NCBI RefSeq assembly: GCF_014647975.1
Contig: NZ_BMQF01000003.1
Span: 620,001-684,000, forward strand
Direction: 5' to 3'
Length of the DNA stretch: 64,000 bases
Source of the DNA: Streptomyces fumigatiscleroticus
Lineage (GTDB): Bacteria; Actinomycetota; Actinomycetes; Streptomycetales; Streptomycetaceae
Every line of letters begins with the position of its first letter. Positions within the stretch are counted from its first letter, which is position 1. The position numbers and the translations under genes are program-made. The notes below the pieces were generated by a model. It was not told the DNA's origin and did no database searches. It worked only from the letters and a program-made list of their open reading frames with translations. This document shows, piece by piece, positions 9,658-18,672 of this stretch.

Positions 9658-10266
9658 TCAGCGGCCCTTGACCGGCGTCCGGGCGGTTGTCCCCACGCCC
9701 TGGTGAGTCCGGGTGCTCGGGGTGGGGCGGGGGGAGCGCACCGGAGCGAGGGCGGCCAGCAGGGTGAGGGCCGCGAGGGGGAGGAGGTCCAGGTTGACGG
9801 TGATCAGAGCGAACGAGACGAAGGTCAGGACCGGGGTCCGGGCCGGGAGTTTCCTCGGGCGGAGGGTCGCCGGCATCGTCAGAAGCGTGAGCAGGCCGCC
9901 CTGGAAGGCGAGCGGGCCGGCGAGCTCCAGCGGGGCGGGGAGCGGGGCGGCCTCGGCGAGGGCGGGGCTGAGGTCGCCGAGGATGACCCAGACGAAACAG
10001 GCGGCACCTGACAGGCCCGCGGCCATGGCGGTGTTGGCGGCGGCTCGCCTGCGGGGGGTGGGGTCCGGGACCAGACGGCGGAGCTCCACGACCAAGACGC
10101 CCAGGAGGAGGAAGGCGGCCAGAAAGAAGGTGTGACCGAGGTTCCACGCCAGGCCTGGTCCGTGTTCGCCGTCCATGCCGTCGACCAGGCGCAGCACGCC
10201 GTACGTCAGCAGCAGGGCGGGGATGAGGACGGCAAGGCGGCGGGGAGTGCGCGTTGTCGTTGTCAT
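9658..10266 (-). CDS. Hypothetical polytopic membrane protein
   Basis: A 202-residue, very hydrophobic protein. Five or six helices can be seen: near LAVLIPALLLTYGVLRL, LAWNLGHTFFLAAFLLLGVL, GLSGAACFVWVILGD, LAFQGGLLTLLTMP and TFVSFALITVNLDLLPLAALTLLAALA. A basic C-terminal tail follows. I take the ATG at 10266 (MTTTTRTPRRLAV), preceded by GGTGGAACC, rather than the longer frame from 10323, which would add a non-hydrophobic leader. No family is recognised, and its neighbours give no functional hint. Confidence 0.6.
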   Translation of the reverse strand: MTTTTRTPRRLAVLIPALLLTYGVLRLVDGMDGEHGPGLAWNLGHTFFLAAFLLLGVLVVELRRLVPDPTPRRRAAANTAMAAGLSGAACFVWVILGDLSPALAEAAPLPAPLELAGPLAFQGGLLTLLTMPATLRPRKLPARTPVLTFVSFALITVNLDLLPLAALTLLAALAPVRSPRPTPSTRTHQGVGTTARTPVKGR

Positions 10267-10663
10267 GGTTCCACCGTCGCGGACCGCGGCGTTCCGGACC
10301 ATCGGGATCGACCCTGGACACACCCGGAGGCGTGCCCTAGGGGCGCCTCGAGAGCCAGGAGCAAGGGGCCGCCGCGTGTGCTGTACGACGGGGTGCGGGC
10401 GTATCGCCCTCGTACGGGAGGCAGTTGAGCCGTGCGTCCGTGCGTCCGTGCGGTCGTGCGGTCAGGTGGCCGTACGCCAGAAGTCGCGGACCCGTGAAGG
10501 GTTGCGGAGGCGCCTCCTAGGGGATGCGGCGCCCGGCCGCTCAGGAGCCCCGGGCCGCGGCGTGACATCTTCATGCCGAGTCTGTGAGGGGATCGGTTCC
10601 TGAGGCAAGGGGGGCGCGGCCACAATCGAGATCCACGGCGAACGGGGGCGAGAGGAGGCTGTC
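10267..10663. other. Divergent upstream region, no gene seen
   Basis: About 400 bp between the minus-strand membrane protein and the plus-strand SagB-like gene. It contains a short GTGCGTCC-type reiteration around 10432-10460 but no supported gene. Promoters for both flanking genes presumably lie here. I could not pick convincing hexamers. Confidence 0.4.
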
Positions 10664-11456
10664 ATGCCGGACGATGTCGACGGGTGCACCGTCGACCTTT
10701 GGTCACTGGCAGAGGGCGTGGTGGTCGAGCCGGGAGATCCGGAGGGCGACCTGGTGCTCACCGGGCCGTGGGGGAGCAAACGGATCTCCGCCCCCATCCC
10801 GCGGTCGAGAAGGCGCTGCGCCGCATGGAGCTGGGCCCGTGCCGGCTCGCGAACCTCGAAGCCGACTTCGACGAGCCCGGGGAGGACGGGGAAGCGGCGC
10901 CGGCCGCCTCGGGGGATCAGGGCGACGGGCACTGTCTGCTGCTTCATCTGGAGCGGCTGTCGCACCTCGTCGTCCGCACGCTGAGCATCGATGATCTGAG
11001 CGGGCCGCTGCTTGCGGCGATGCCGGTGTCCCCGGTCGCGCACTTCGCGCTCGCGCCGCTGCCGGAGCAGGAGTTGGTGCGGCTGCCTGGCGGAGTGTCG
11101 TTCTCCGTATCGCGGCACGTTTCACCCCGAGCGGGCGCACCGTCGGCATGTCGGCCGCGGGCCTGGTGCGGTTCAGGCTGCGGCGGCTGCTGTACGCGTC
11201 GAGCGCCGCGGAATCGGTGTGGGTGACGTACACCGTGGGCCTTGGCTACTTCGGTGGCGCGGCGGCGGGGGAGGGTCTGCGCGGGGTGGTGCTCGGACTC
11301 GCCATCTCGGGGGCGGCGGGCGCGGCGGTGGCCGCCGCGCAGTGGGTGGTGCGCCGGCGCCGCGGCGACGCGGGAGCGTCACGCGTGGTGACGCGCGGCG
11401 GCGAACGGCGGGACCCGGAAGCCGCGTTGCCGGCCGAACCCGGGGCCGGGCGGTGA
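10664..11456 (+). pseudogene. Broken SagB-like (TOMM dehydrogenase N-terminal) gene
   Basis: A strong Shine-Dalgarno (GAGGAGG) precedes the ATG at 10664. The reading continues through three frames. Frame 2 gives CTVDLWSLAEGVVVEPG and LVLTGPWGSKRI. After a base lost in the C run at 10791-10795, frame 1 gives PAVEKALRRMELGPCRL and LSHLVVRTLSIDD. After another loss near 11102, frame 0 gives RFTPSGRTVG, then two hydrophobic helices and a basic tail ending at 11456. The LWSL, WG, ALRRM-LGP and LVVRSL-type motifs resemble the N-terminal region of SagB-type peptide dehydrogenases. The nitroreductase domain is absent. Alternatively the last part is a separate 102-residue membrane protein starting at 11148. 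Confidence 0.45.
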
Positions 11457-11505
11457 GCCCGTCGTCACGAAGGGGCGGATCTCCGCGCTTCGCGGGCGGC
11501 CGTAC

Positions 11506-11895
11506 CGGACCGGGGGAAGAGGCGGCGGCCCTCACGTATCCAGCCGGACCGGGGGAAGAGGCGGCGGCCCTCACGTATCCAGCCGGACCGGGGGAAGAGG
11601 CGGCGGCCCTCACGTATCCAGCCGGACCGGGGGAAGAGGCGGCGGCCCTCACGTATCCAGCCGGACCGGGGGAAGAGGGGGCGGCCCTCACGTATCCAGC
11701 CGGACCGGGGGAAGAGGGGGCGGCCCTCACGTATCCAGCCGGACCGGGGGAAGAGGGGGCGGCCCTCACGTATCCAGCCGGACCGGGGGAAGAGGGGGCG
11801 GCCCTCACGTATCCAGCCGGACCGGGGGAAGAGGGGGCGGCCCTCACGTATCCAGCCGGACCGGGGGAAGAGGGGGCGGCCCTCACGTATCCAGC
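11506..11895. repeat. 39-bp tandem array, ten copies
   Basis: Ten abutting 39-bp units beginning CGGACCGGGGGAAGAG, plus a partial eleventh. Units 1-4 carry GAGGCGGCGG and units 5-10 carry GAGGGGGCGG, so two variants are arranged in blocks. 39 is a multiple of three, and several frames stay open on both strands. The best G/C third-position bias is on the minus strand (13-residue unit SGWIREGRRLFPR; possible ORF 11465-11920). No family or ribosome-binding site supports translation. It lies between the broken gene and the sensor-kinase gene. Confidence 0.92.
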
Positions 11896-12190
11896 CGGAC
11901 CGGCAGGCGCGGGCCGGCACCGTTCTCCCGCCGGGTGGACAGGGCCGTCCCGTCCAGCGTCACGGTGGGCGCGAGCGTGCCCCTCGGCAGGGCCTTCGGC
12001 GAGCCGGTGCACGTGTCCAGCTCGGCCGCTACCCGCTCGGAGGAGGAGATGCGTGCCGCCGTTCTCGCCCGGGGCCGGGGGTGGTGCCAAGTACACCCTC
12101 TCCCGGCGGGCTCGACCCAGTGACCATGTGCCCGTCGGCTCGGCAGACTGGGGGCGGGTCCGAGGGGCGGACCGGCAGGGGGAGTGCGGG

Positions 12191-13474
12191 ATGCGTTTCC
12201 GGAACGCGGGGCTGGCCGCGTGGCGAGGTCTTCTGCTCGCGGTGTTCTCACTGGGCGGGTCGATCGTCCTCTCCGTGCTGACCGTGGTGTCCAGTGCGCT
12301 CATGCTGGTCGGGGTCGGTCTGTTCACCACGCCCTGGGTGCTCCGGGGGCTGCGCCGGTTCGCGAACACGCGGCGTCTGCTCGCGGCGGAGTGGTGCGGG
12401 GTGCGCATCCCGGTCACGTACCGTCCCTTCCCCGCCGACATGCGCACCGGCCTCACCGGGCACATCGAGAAGCTGGGGCACCTGTGGAAGGACCCGGCCA
12501 CCTGGCGGGACATCGGCTGGCTGCCGGTGGACATGACCGCGGGCTTCGTCACCGCCCTGCTGCCGGCGGCCCTCCTCGCCTACCCGCTGGAGGGCTACGC
12601 CCTGCCCGCCGGACTGTGGCGGGTCTTCACCGGCACAGGCGGCTACTGGTACGGCTTCGTCCACGTCACCGGCGCGCCGTCCGCCTTCGGCGCCGCACTG
12701 CTGGGCACGGCCCTGCTCGCCGTCGGGGTCTTCGCCGGCCCGGCTCTCCTGCGTCTGCACTTCCTGCTGGCCAAGTCCGTCCTGGCGCCCGCCGGGGTGG
12801 ATCTCCAGCAGCGCGTCGAACAGCTCACCCGCACCCGGCACGACGCCGTCGACACCTCGGCGGCCGAACTGCGCCGTATCGAGCGCGACCTGCACGACGG
12901 GGCACAGGCGCGGCTGGTCGCCATGGGCATGAGTCTGAGCACCGTCGAGGCGCTGATCGAGAAGGACCCGGCCAAGGCCAAGGAGCTGGTGGCCAAGGCG
13001 CGTTCCGACTCCGCCGGGGCCCTGGCCGAACTGCGCGACCTGGTCCGGGGCATCCATCCGCCGGTGCTCGCCGAGCGCGGTCTGGCGGACGCGGTCGAGG
13101 CCCTCGCCCTGCGGATCCCGGTGCCCGTCGAGACCGGCATCGACCTGCCCGGACGGCCCCCGGCGGCCGTCGAGTCGGCCATGTACTTCGCGATCAGCGA
13201 GGTGCTGACCAACGCCGCCAAGCACGCCCGCGCGGACCGGATCTGGCTCGACCTCGACCACGAGGACCGCAGGCTGCGGGTCACCGTGACGGACAACGGC
13301 CGGGGCGGCGCCGATCCGGCCGGCTCGGGACTGCGAGGGATCGAGCGGCGACTGGCTACATTCGACGGCGTCCTGGCCGTCAGCAGCCCCAACGGCGGCC
13401 CCACCATGGTGACGATGGAGATCCCGTGCGCGTTGTCCTCGCCGAAGACCTCTTCCTCCTACGGGACGGACTGA
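12191..13474 (+). CDS. NarL-type sensor histidine kinase
   Basis: A 427-residue membrane kinase. Two N-terminal helices (about 10-50), a cytosolic/linker region and two further helices (around residues 115-130 and 170-190) form a sensor domain of the Streptomyces type. A HisKA_3 domain follows, with the phospho-acceptor His235 in ERDLHDGAQARLV, then a HATPase_c domain (N box SEVLTNAAKHA, G box GSGLRGIERRL). ATG at 12191 with GGGGAG upstream. The upstream frame is open through the tandem repeat but has no coding character. It overlaps the response-regulator gene by 49 bp, so the two are one operon. The signal is unknown. Confidence 0.9.
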   Translation: MRFRNAGLAAWRGLLLAVFSLGGSIVLSVLTVVSSALMLVGVGLFTTPWVLRGLRRFANTRRLLAAEWCGVRIPVTYRPFPADMRTGLTGHIEKLGHLWKDPATWRDIGWLPVDMTAGFVTALLPAALLAYPLEGYALPAGLWRVFTGTGGYWYGFVHVTGAPSAFGAALLGTALLAVGVFAGPALLRLHFLLAKSVLAPAGVDLQQRVEQLTRTRHDAVDTSAAELRRIERDLHDGAQARLVAMGMSLSTVEALIEKDPAKAKELVAKARSDSAGALAELRDLVRGIHPPVLAERGLADAVEALALRIPVPVETGIDLPGRPPAAVESAMYFAISEVLTNAAKHARADRIWLDLDHEDRRLRVTVTDNGRGGADPAGSGLRGIERRLATFDGVLAVSSPNGGPTMVTMEIPCALSSPKTSSSYGTD

Positions 13475-14076
13475 TCCGGCTCCTCGAGGCCTACGACTTC
13501 GAGATCGTCGCGGCGGTCGACAACGCCCCGGATCTCACCCGGGCCCTGCACGAACAGGAACTGGACGTCGCCATCGTCGACGTCCGGCTTCCGCCGTCCT
13601 TCACCGACGAGGGCCTCCAGTGCGCACTGGCCGCGCGCCGCAGGCGCCCCGGTCTGCCGGTGCTGGTGCTCTCCCAGCACGTGGAGCAGTTGTACGCCCG
13701 TGAGCTGCTGGCGGACGGCAGCGGCGGTGTCGGCTATCTGCTGAAGGACTCGGTCTTCGACGCGGATCACTTCGTGGAGTCGGTGCGCCGGGTGGCCGCC
13801 GGCGGTACCGCGATGGACCCGCAGGTCATCTCCCAGCTGCTGAGCCGCGGCTCCGCGGCGGACCGGCCCCTGGCCCGGCTGACGCCGCGGGAGCGGGAGG
13901 TGCTGGAGCTGATGGCACAGGGCCGTTCCAACGCGGCCATCGCCTCCCGGCTCGTCGTCACGGAACGGGCGATCGCCAAGCACACGGCGAACATCTTCAG
14001 CAAACTGGGACTCGTGCAGTCGGACGACGACAACCGCCGCGTCCTCGCCGTCCTGGCCTGTCTCGACCGGACCTGA
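13426..14076 (+). CDS. LuxR/NarL-family response regulator
   Basis: A 216-residue regulator. The receiver domain (1 to about 125) has the acidic pair E7/D8, phospho-acceptor Asp52 in VAIVDVRLPPS, and the conserved Lys in YLLKDSVF. The C-terminal LuxR HTH (about 150-207) contains LTPREREVLELMAQG and VTERAIAKHTANIFSKL. The GTG start at 13426 lies inside the kinase gene, so translation is coupled. Its partner is the kinase immediately upstream. Target genes cannot be seen from the sequence. Confidence 0.92.
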   Translation: MRVVLAEDLFLLRDGLIRLLEAYDFEIVAAVDNAPDLTRALHEQELDVAIVDVRLPPSFTDEGLQCALAARRRRPGLPVLVLSQHVEQLYARELLADGSGGVGYLLKDSVFDADHFVESVRRVAAGGTAMDPQVISQLLSRGSAADRPLARLTPREREVLELMAQGRSNAAIASRLVVTERAIAKHTANIFSKLGLVQSDDDNRRVLAVLACLDRT

Positions 14077-14115
14077 CGCCCGCGGCCGGCCCCGACGAAC
14101 CGGGTGCCGCCCCCC

Positions 14116-15033
14116 TCACCCCGTCCCCTCCGTCACCCTCCGGCACGCCTGTGCGTACGCCCGCACCAGCGGGCGCCCCGCGTCCTCCCGGCGCCAGGCC
14201 AGCGCGAAACGGCTGGGGGCGAGGCCATGCACCGGGCGGGTGGTCACGCCGCCGAGGGTGATCAGCGGGGCGTTGCCCGCCGCGACCAGGCAGATACCCA
14301 GCCCCGCGACGAGGGCCTCGTACGTCTCCTCGGTGCCGGCGATCTCCGCGCCGATGCGGGGCGGCCGGCCGGCGCGTTCGTCCAGGGCCAGCCAGAAGTC
14401 GCGCAGGACGCCCGCGTCCGGCGGCAGGGCGAGGAACGGTTCGTCGGCCAGGTCGGCGAAGTCCAGCGCCTCGCGGGCGGCGAGGGGGTGGGTGTCCGGC
14501 AGGGCGACCAGACGCGGTTCCTCGGCGACGACCGTCCAGGCGTAGCGTCCGGCGTCCGGCAGCGGCAGCCAGACGAAGGCGATGTCCGTCTCGCCGTCCG
14601 CCAGACCCGCGGTCGGGTCCTGCCAGCTCAGCTGCCGCAGCCGCAGGACCGCCTCCGGGTGCGCGGCCGTGAAACGGGAGCGGATCGCCGGCAGCAGACC
14701 GCCGCGGCCGGGGCTGGTGCTCATGCCCACCACCAGCGTGCCGCGCCGGGCGGCCCGGGCCGCCTCCACCGCCGCCGCTCCCTCCGCCCAGGCGTCCACC
14801 ACCCGCCGGGCGTGCGGCAGCAGCGCCGCACCGGCCTCGGTGAGCGCCACGCCGCGGCTCTCCCGCCGGAACAGTTCGGCGCCCAACTGCCGCTCCAGCG
14901 CCCGGATCTGCTTGCTGAGCGCGGGCTGGGAGACGTACAGCCGCTCGGCCGCGCGCGTGAAGTGCAGTTCCTCGGCCACCGCCAGGAAGTAGCGCAGATC
15001 CCGTACATGTACGTCCGTCATCGCCATAACCAT
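14116..15033 (-). CDS. LysR-family transcriptional regulator
   Basis: A 305-residue LysR protein. The N-terminal winged HTH (about 5-65) reads LRYFLAVAEELHFTRAAERL, then SQPALSKQIRALE. The C-terminal substrate-binding fold covers about 95-300. Three in-frame ATGs lie at 15033, 15027 and 15021; I keep the first because GGTGAT lies a few bases upstream, but any is possible. It is divergent from the SDR gene, with 84 bp between starts. That is the usual arrangement for a LysR regulator controlling its neighbour and itself, so the SDR is the likely target. Confidence 0.9.
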   Translation of the reverse strand: MVMAMTDVHVRDLRYFLAVAEELHFTRAAERLYVSQPALSKQIRALERQLGAELFRRESRGVALTEAGAALLPHARRVVDAWAEGAAAVEAARAARRGTLVVGMSTSPGRGGLLPAIRSRFTAAHPEAVLRLRQLSWQDPTAGLADGETDIAFVWLPLPDAGRYAWTVVAEEPRLVALPDTHPLAAREALDFADLADEPFLALPPDAGVLRDFWLALDERAGRPPRIGAEIAGTEETYEALVAGLGICLVAAGNAPLITLGGVTTRPVHGLAPSRFALAWRREDAGRPLVRAYAQACRRVTEGTG

Positions 15034-15117
15034 CGGTTATCACCCCGGGTCTTGGACGGGCAACCGGTCCCGGCCGCAAGGTGAGGGTGGAAACGGCGGA
15101 CACGACGAGGAGCGGTC

Positions 15118-15948
15118 ATGAACAAGGTGTGGCTGGTGACGGGCGCGAGCAGTGGTTTCGGGCGGGCGATCACCGAGGCGGCCGTCGCCGCGGGCGACGT
15201 GGTGGTCGGTGCGGTACGGCGGACGGAGGCGCTCGACGAACTCGTGGCCGCCCACCCGGACCAGGTGGAGGCGCTGCGGCTGGACGTCGCCGACACGGCG
15301 GCCGCCGAGGCGGCGGTACGGGACGTGGTGGCGCGGCACGGACGGATCGACGTGCTGGTCAACAACGCGGGCCGGACCCATGTCGGCGCGTTCGAGGAGA
15401 CCACCGACGAGGAGCTGCGGGCCCTGTTCGACGTGCATGTCCTCGGACCCGCCGCCCTGGTGCGGGCCGTGCTGCCGCACATGCGGAAACGGCGTTCGGG
15501 CGCGATCGTGCAGATGAGCAGCATGGGCGGGCAGATGTCCTTCGCGGGCTTCTCGGCGTACAGCGGGACCAAGTTCGCGCTGGAGGGCATGTCCGAGGGA
15601 CTGGCCGACGAGGTGCGGGAGTTCGGCATCAAGGTGCTGATCGTGGAGCCGGGCGCCTTCCGCACCGGGCTGTTCGGAACGGGCCGGGCCGGCACCAGCA
15701 CGGACAGCGGCGTGTACGCCAAGGTGAGCGAGACGCGGGGGTTTGTCTCCGGCGGCGACGGCAGCCAGCCCGGCGACCCGGCCAAGGCGGCGGCGCTCAT
15801 CCTTCAAGCGCTGGCGGCCGAGCGGACCCCACTGCGCCTGCCGCTCGGCGACGACGGGGTCGGTGCGGTCCTCGGCCATCTCGACCAGGTCCGTGACGAC
15901 ATCGCCGCCTGGGAGAAGCGCGCCCGCGCCACCGCCTTCGACGACTGA
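15118..15948 (+). CDS. Short-chain dehydrogenase/reductase
   Basis: A 276-residue classical SDR. The Rossmann motif TGASSGFG is at 8-15 and NNAG is near residue 82. The catalytic Ser is at 134/135, with Tyr148 and Lys152 in YSGTK. The Arg-Arg after beta-2 (AVRRTEAL) suggests NADP preference. It is an oxidoreductase of unknown substrate, presumably cytosolic. The start is the ATG at 15118 with GGAGCGG upstream. It is convergent with the serpin gene, with 7 bp between stops, and is probably controlled by the divergent LysR protein. Confidence 0.9.
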   Translation: MNKVWLVTGASSGFGRAITEAAVAAGDVVVGAVRRTEALDELVAAHPDQVEALRLDVADTAAAEAAVRDVVARHGRIDVLVNNAGRTHVGAFEETTDEELRALFDVHVLGPAALVRAVLPHMRKRRSGAIVQMSSMGGQMSFAGFSAYSGTKFALEGMSEGLADEVREFGIKVLIVEPGAFRTGLFGTGRAGTSTDSGVYAKVSETRGFVSGGDGSQPGDPAKAAALILQALAAERTPLRLPLGDDGVGAVLGHLDQVRDDIAAWEKRARATAFDD

Positions 15949-15955
15949 CGGCCGC

Positions 15956-17194
15956 TCAGCCGGCCGGCTCCTCGTCCTGGAAGGCGTCCTCGAACTCGTC
16001 CTCGAACTCGTCCTCGGAGTACCGCTCCGGGTCGGTCACCCAGCCCGCCGCGAGCACGAGCCGTGAGCGGCGGTGCAGGGCGAGGAAGCCGAAAGGGCGG
16101 TCGAAGACGGCCTCGACGGTGGTGGTCACATGGCGCAGAGCGGGGGGCGGGCCACCACCGACGGCCCCCAGGGCCGTCACGGCGGCGGCCTGGAAGCCCC
16201 GGGCGTGGAACCTCGCCAGGGCGGTCTGCCCGGCCGACGCCACGGCCAGCGGGAAGTCGCTGATGCCGGGGAAGTGACCTCGCCGGGTGTCCCGCGCGGT
16301 GCCGAGCCCGAACAGCCGGTGCGACCGGAGCAGATCGTGCCGCGCGGTCACGTCGAACGCCACGGTCGACACCTCCAGCGTCGGCGGATCGGGCGTCACG
16401 CTGCGCTCCCTCACCACCCGCAGGCCGGGGCCCACGTCGCCGTACGGGAGGAGCGGTCCCGGCACGAGCGGAAGCCCGCGGGCCAGCAGGTCCACACCGG
16501 CGCCCAGGACCTGTCCGGGCGTCATGTGCTCCTCGCCGAGCAGGAGGTGGACGTCGATGCCGTTGCGGCCCAGCACTTTCAGCTCGGTGACGGCACCGGC
16601 GGGTGTGTCGGCGACGCCGATCCGGTCCAGGACGCGGCTCACCCTGCGCAGACCCAGGAGCACCCGTTCCCCCCACGGCCCCGACTCGGGAACCCATGGG
16701 GTCTCCCAGAAGCGGCTCAGCCACTCCGTGCGCAGGGCGAGTGCGCCGGCCAGCACCAGCTCGGTGTCCGGTGCCGTCGTCACCGGCATCCGCTCGATCA
16801 GCCCGCCCGTGCGCTTGGCGGCCCACGCGTCCAGCGCCGCCCGGTCGGCGCCGGGGTCGCCGGTGAGCACCCCGTGGGCGTCCGCGGGCAGCCCGGCCTC
16901 CCACTCCGCCCGCAGTTCCAGGGTGCGCCTGGTCCACAGGCCGAGCGCGGTTTCCAGGCCCGGCATGGCGTCCATCGCCGCCAGCAACTCCCGTGCGGCT
17001 CCGGCCGCTTGGTCCGCGGAGATCTCCAGCGCCTCCGCCAGTTCCTCCCGCGCCGGGCCCGCCGCTCCGTCCGCCAGGAAGGCGAGCAGCGGCCAGACAC
17101 CCGCCGCCGAGAACACCGTGCCGTCCGAGACGGTGTCCGCCCAGCGCGCGGTCAGCGCGTTCACCGCCCGTACCGTCGCGTTTCCGACCCGCAT
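15956..17194 (-). CDS. Serpin-family protein
   Basis: A 412-residue protein with serpin features: the N-terminal VFSAAGVWPLLAFLADGAAG segment (cf. FSPLSI), the hinge-like FQAAAVTALGAVGGG, and the C-terminal RPFGFLALHRRSRLVLAAGWV-type strand. It ends in an acidic tail made of EDEFED repeats. Serpins are suicide inhibitors of serine proteases; whether this one inhibits is uncertain because the hinge is not canonical. There is no signal peptide, so it would act in the cytosol unless exported otherwise. ATG at 17194 with a G-rich Shine-Dalgarno. It is divergent from the septum-formation protein gene. Confidence 0.75.
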   Translation of the reverse strand: MRVGNATVRAVNALTARWADTVSDGTVFSAAGVWPLLAFLADGAAGPAREELAEALEISADQAAGAARELLAAMDAMPGLETALGLWTRRTLELRAEWEAGLPADAHGVLTGDPGADRAALDAWAAKRTGGLIERMPVTTAPDTELVLAGALALRTEWLSRFWETPWVPESGPWGERVLLGLRRVSRVLDRIGVADTPAGAVTELKVLGRNGIDVHLLLGEEHMTPGQVLGAGVDLLARGLPLVPGPLLPYGDVGPGLRVVRERSVTPDPPTLEVSTVAFDVTARHDLLRSHRLFGLGTARDTRRGHFPGISDFPLAVASAGQTALARFHARGFQAAAVTALGAVGGGPPPALRHVTTTVEAVFDRPFGFLALHRRSRLVLAAGWVTDPERYSEDEFEDEFEDAFQDEEPAG

Positions 17195-17296
17195 CACGCC
17201 CCCACGCGTCACATGCTTACCATGCGGCCAGCCGTACGGTCGTACGTCAGTTCGCCGCCCCGTGGCGCCGCCGCCCGAGTCAGGAGCACGGTACCC

Positions 17297-18526
17297 GTGT
17301 CCATACCGCCCCCACCCGGACCCCACCAGCCCCAGGAGCCCGGGGGGCCCTACCCGCCGTCTCCGACGCCGTACCAGCAGGGCCCCCACCAGCAGGGTCC
17401 GTACCAGCCGTACCAGCCGTACCAGCAGAATCCGTACGGCCCGCCGTCGTACCCGGCCCACGGCCCCTTCTCCCCGCCGGCGCCCGTCAACGGTGTCGCC
17501 ATCGCCGCGCTCGTACTCGGCGTGCTCTGCTTCCTGCCGGCCGTCGGGCTGGTGCTGGGGCTGGTCGCGCTGGGGCAGATCAAGAAGCGCGGGGAGCGAG
17601 GCAAGGGGCTGGCCGTCGCGGGCTCCGTGCTGTCCTCGATCGGGCTGGCGCTGTGGGTGGTGTCGCTGTCCACCGGCGCCGCCGCCGACTTCTGGGAGGG
17701 CTTCAGGGACGCCGCCCGCGGCGAGGGCACCGCCTACGCGCTGACCGAGGGCGACTGCTTCGACGTGCCGGGCGGCTCGCTGGAGGGGTTCGCCTACGAC
17801 GTCGACGAGGTGCCCTGCGCCGGTGAGCACGACGGCGAGGTGTTCGCCGTCTTCGGCATGGCCGAGGGCTCCTATCCCGGCGACGGCGAGGTCACGGAGA
17901 CCGCCGACGACAAGTGCTACACGCTCCAGGACGGCTACGCCATGGACACCTGGGCCGTACCGGAGGACGTCGACGTCTTCTACCTGACGCCGACGCGGGA
18001 GAGCTGGGGCGCCGGCGACCGGGAGATCACCTGCGTCTTCGGCAGCGCCGACGGGACGAGCACCCTCACCGGCTCGCTGCGCAACGACGCAACGACGCTC
18101 GACGCCCACCAGGTCGCGTATCTGAAGGCCGCCCGTGTGCTGAACACGGCGCTGGACTCGGCCCCCGAGGAGGAGTACGTCGAAGACGATCTGCCGGGGC
18201 ACAAGGAGTGGGCCGGCCGGGTGGCCGAGGCGCTCACCGAGCAGACCGGCATGCTGCGCGGGCACGATTGGCCCGCCGACGCCGAGCAGCCGGTCGCCGG
18301 CCTTCTCGAGGACCTGGACGCCGCCCAGCGGGAGTGGTCCCGGGCCGCCGGGGCGGGCGACGTCGACACCTTCTACGAGCACTACGACGCGGGCTACGAC
18401 CTCGTCGACCCGCAGAAGTCCGTCACCGCGCGCAAGGCTCTGGGGCTGGCCACGACTCCGCCGTCGTACGAGTCGTACGAGGAGGGCGACGACGGAGGCG
18501 AGGGAGAGGGCGGAATGGAGGTGTGA
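17297..18526 (+). CDS. DUF4190 / septum-formation domain membrane protein
   Basis: A 409-residue protein. The Pro/Gln/Tyr-rich cytosolic N-terminus (1-60, with repeated PYQ and HQQGP) is followed by a two-helix DUF4190 module (about 68-130, IAALVLGVLCFLPAVGLVLG and a second helix). An extracellular domain then resembles the Septum_form family, with paired cysteines in GDCFDVPGG and VPCAGEHDGEVF. It ends acidic. The name of that family comes from an actinobacterial protein tied to septation; a direct role here is inference. GTG start at 17297 with AGGAG upstream. It is divergent from the serpin gene across 102 bp. Confidence 0.75.
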   Translation: MSIPPPPGPHQPQEPGGPYPPSPTPYQQGPHQQGPYQPYQPYQQNPYGPPSYPAHGPFSPPAPVNGVAIAALVLGVLCFLPAVGLVLGLVALGQIKKRGERGKGLAVAGSVLSSIGLALWVVSLSTGAAADFWEGFRDAARGEGTAYALTEGDCFDVPGGSLEGFAYDVDEVPCAGEHDGEVFAVFGMAEGSYPGDGEVTETADDKCYTLQDGYAMDTWAVPEDVDVFYLTPTRESWGAGDREITCVFGSADGTSTLTGSLRNDATTLDAHQVAYLKAARVLNTALDSAPEEEYVEDDLPGHKEWAGRVAEALTEQTGMLRGHDWPADAEQPVAGLLEDLDAAQREWSRAAGAGDVDTFYEHYDAGYDLVDPQKSVTARKALGLATTPPSYESYEEGDDGGEGEGGMEV

Positions 18527-18672
18527 CGCCGGCTACAGCGGGGAGAAAGTGCCTGCGTGAAGGCTTCGGGTGGCGGATGTCATCACTTCGAGTGATTCTC
18601 TGGCCTGTGCTTGCACGGCTCAACCCTCGGTTGCCAGGCTGTTGCTGTCTGTACAACTGATGGGAGCGGCCA

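Noticed and set aside
11506..11895. CRISPR array
   Set aside because: Units abut directly with no variable spacers, and no cas genes are present. The same applies to the other tandem repeats.
11465..11920. Minus-strand repeat protein from the 39-bp array
   Set aside because: Codon bias is acceptable, but there is no clear ribosome-binding site or family. Kept as a finding, not as a gene.
11012..13474. 820-codon ORF that would fuse the tandem repeats to the sensor kinase
   Set aside because: The part before 12191 has poor codon bias and no family match. A good ATG with Shine-Dalgarno is present at 12191, giving normal kinase length.
15956..18382. 808-codon minus-strand ORF joining the serpin to sequence antisense to the DUF4190 gene
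   Set aside because: The serpin has its own start at 17194. The upstream extension is the shadow of the plus-strand gene.
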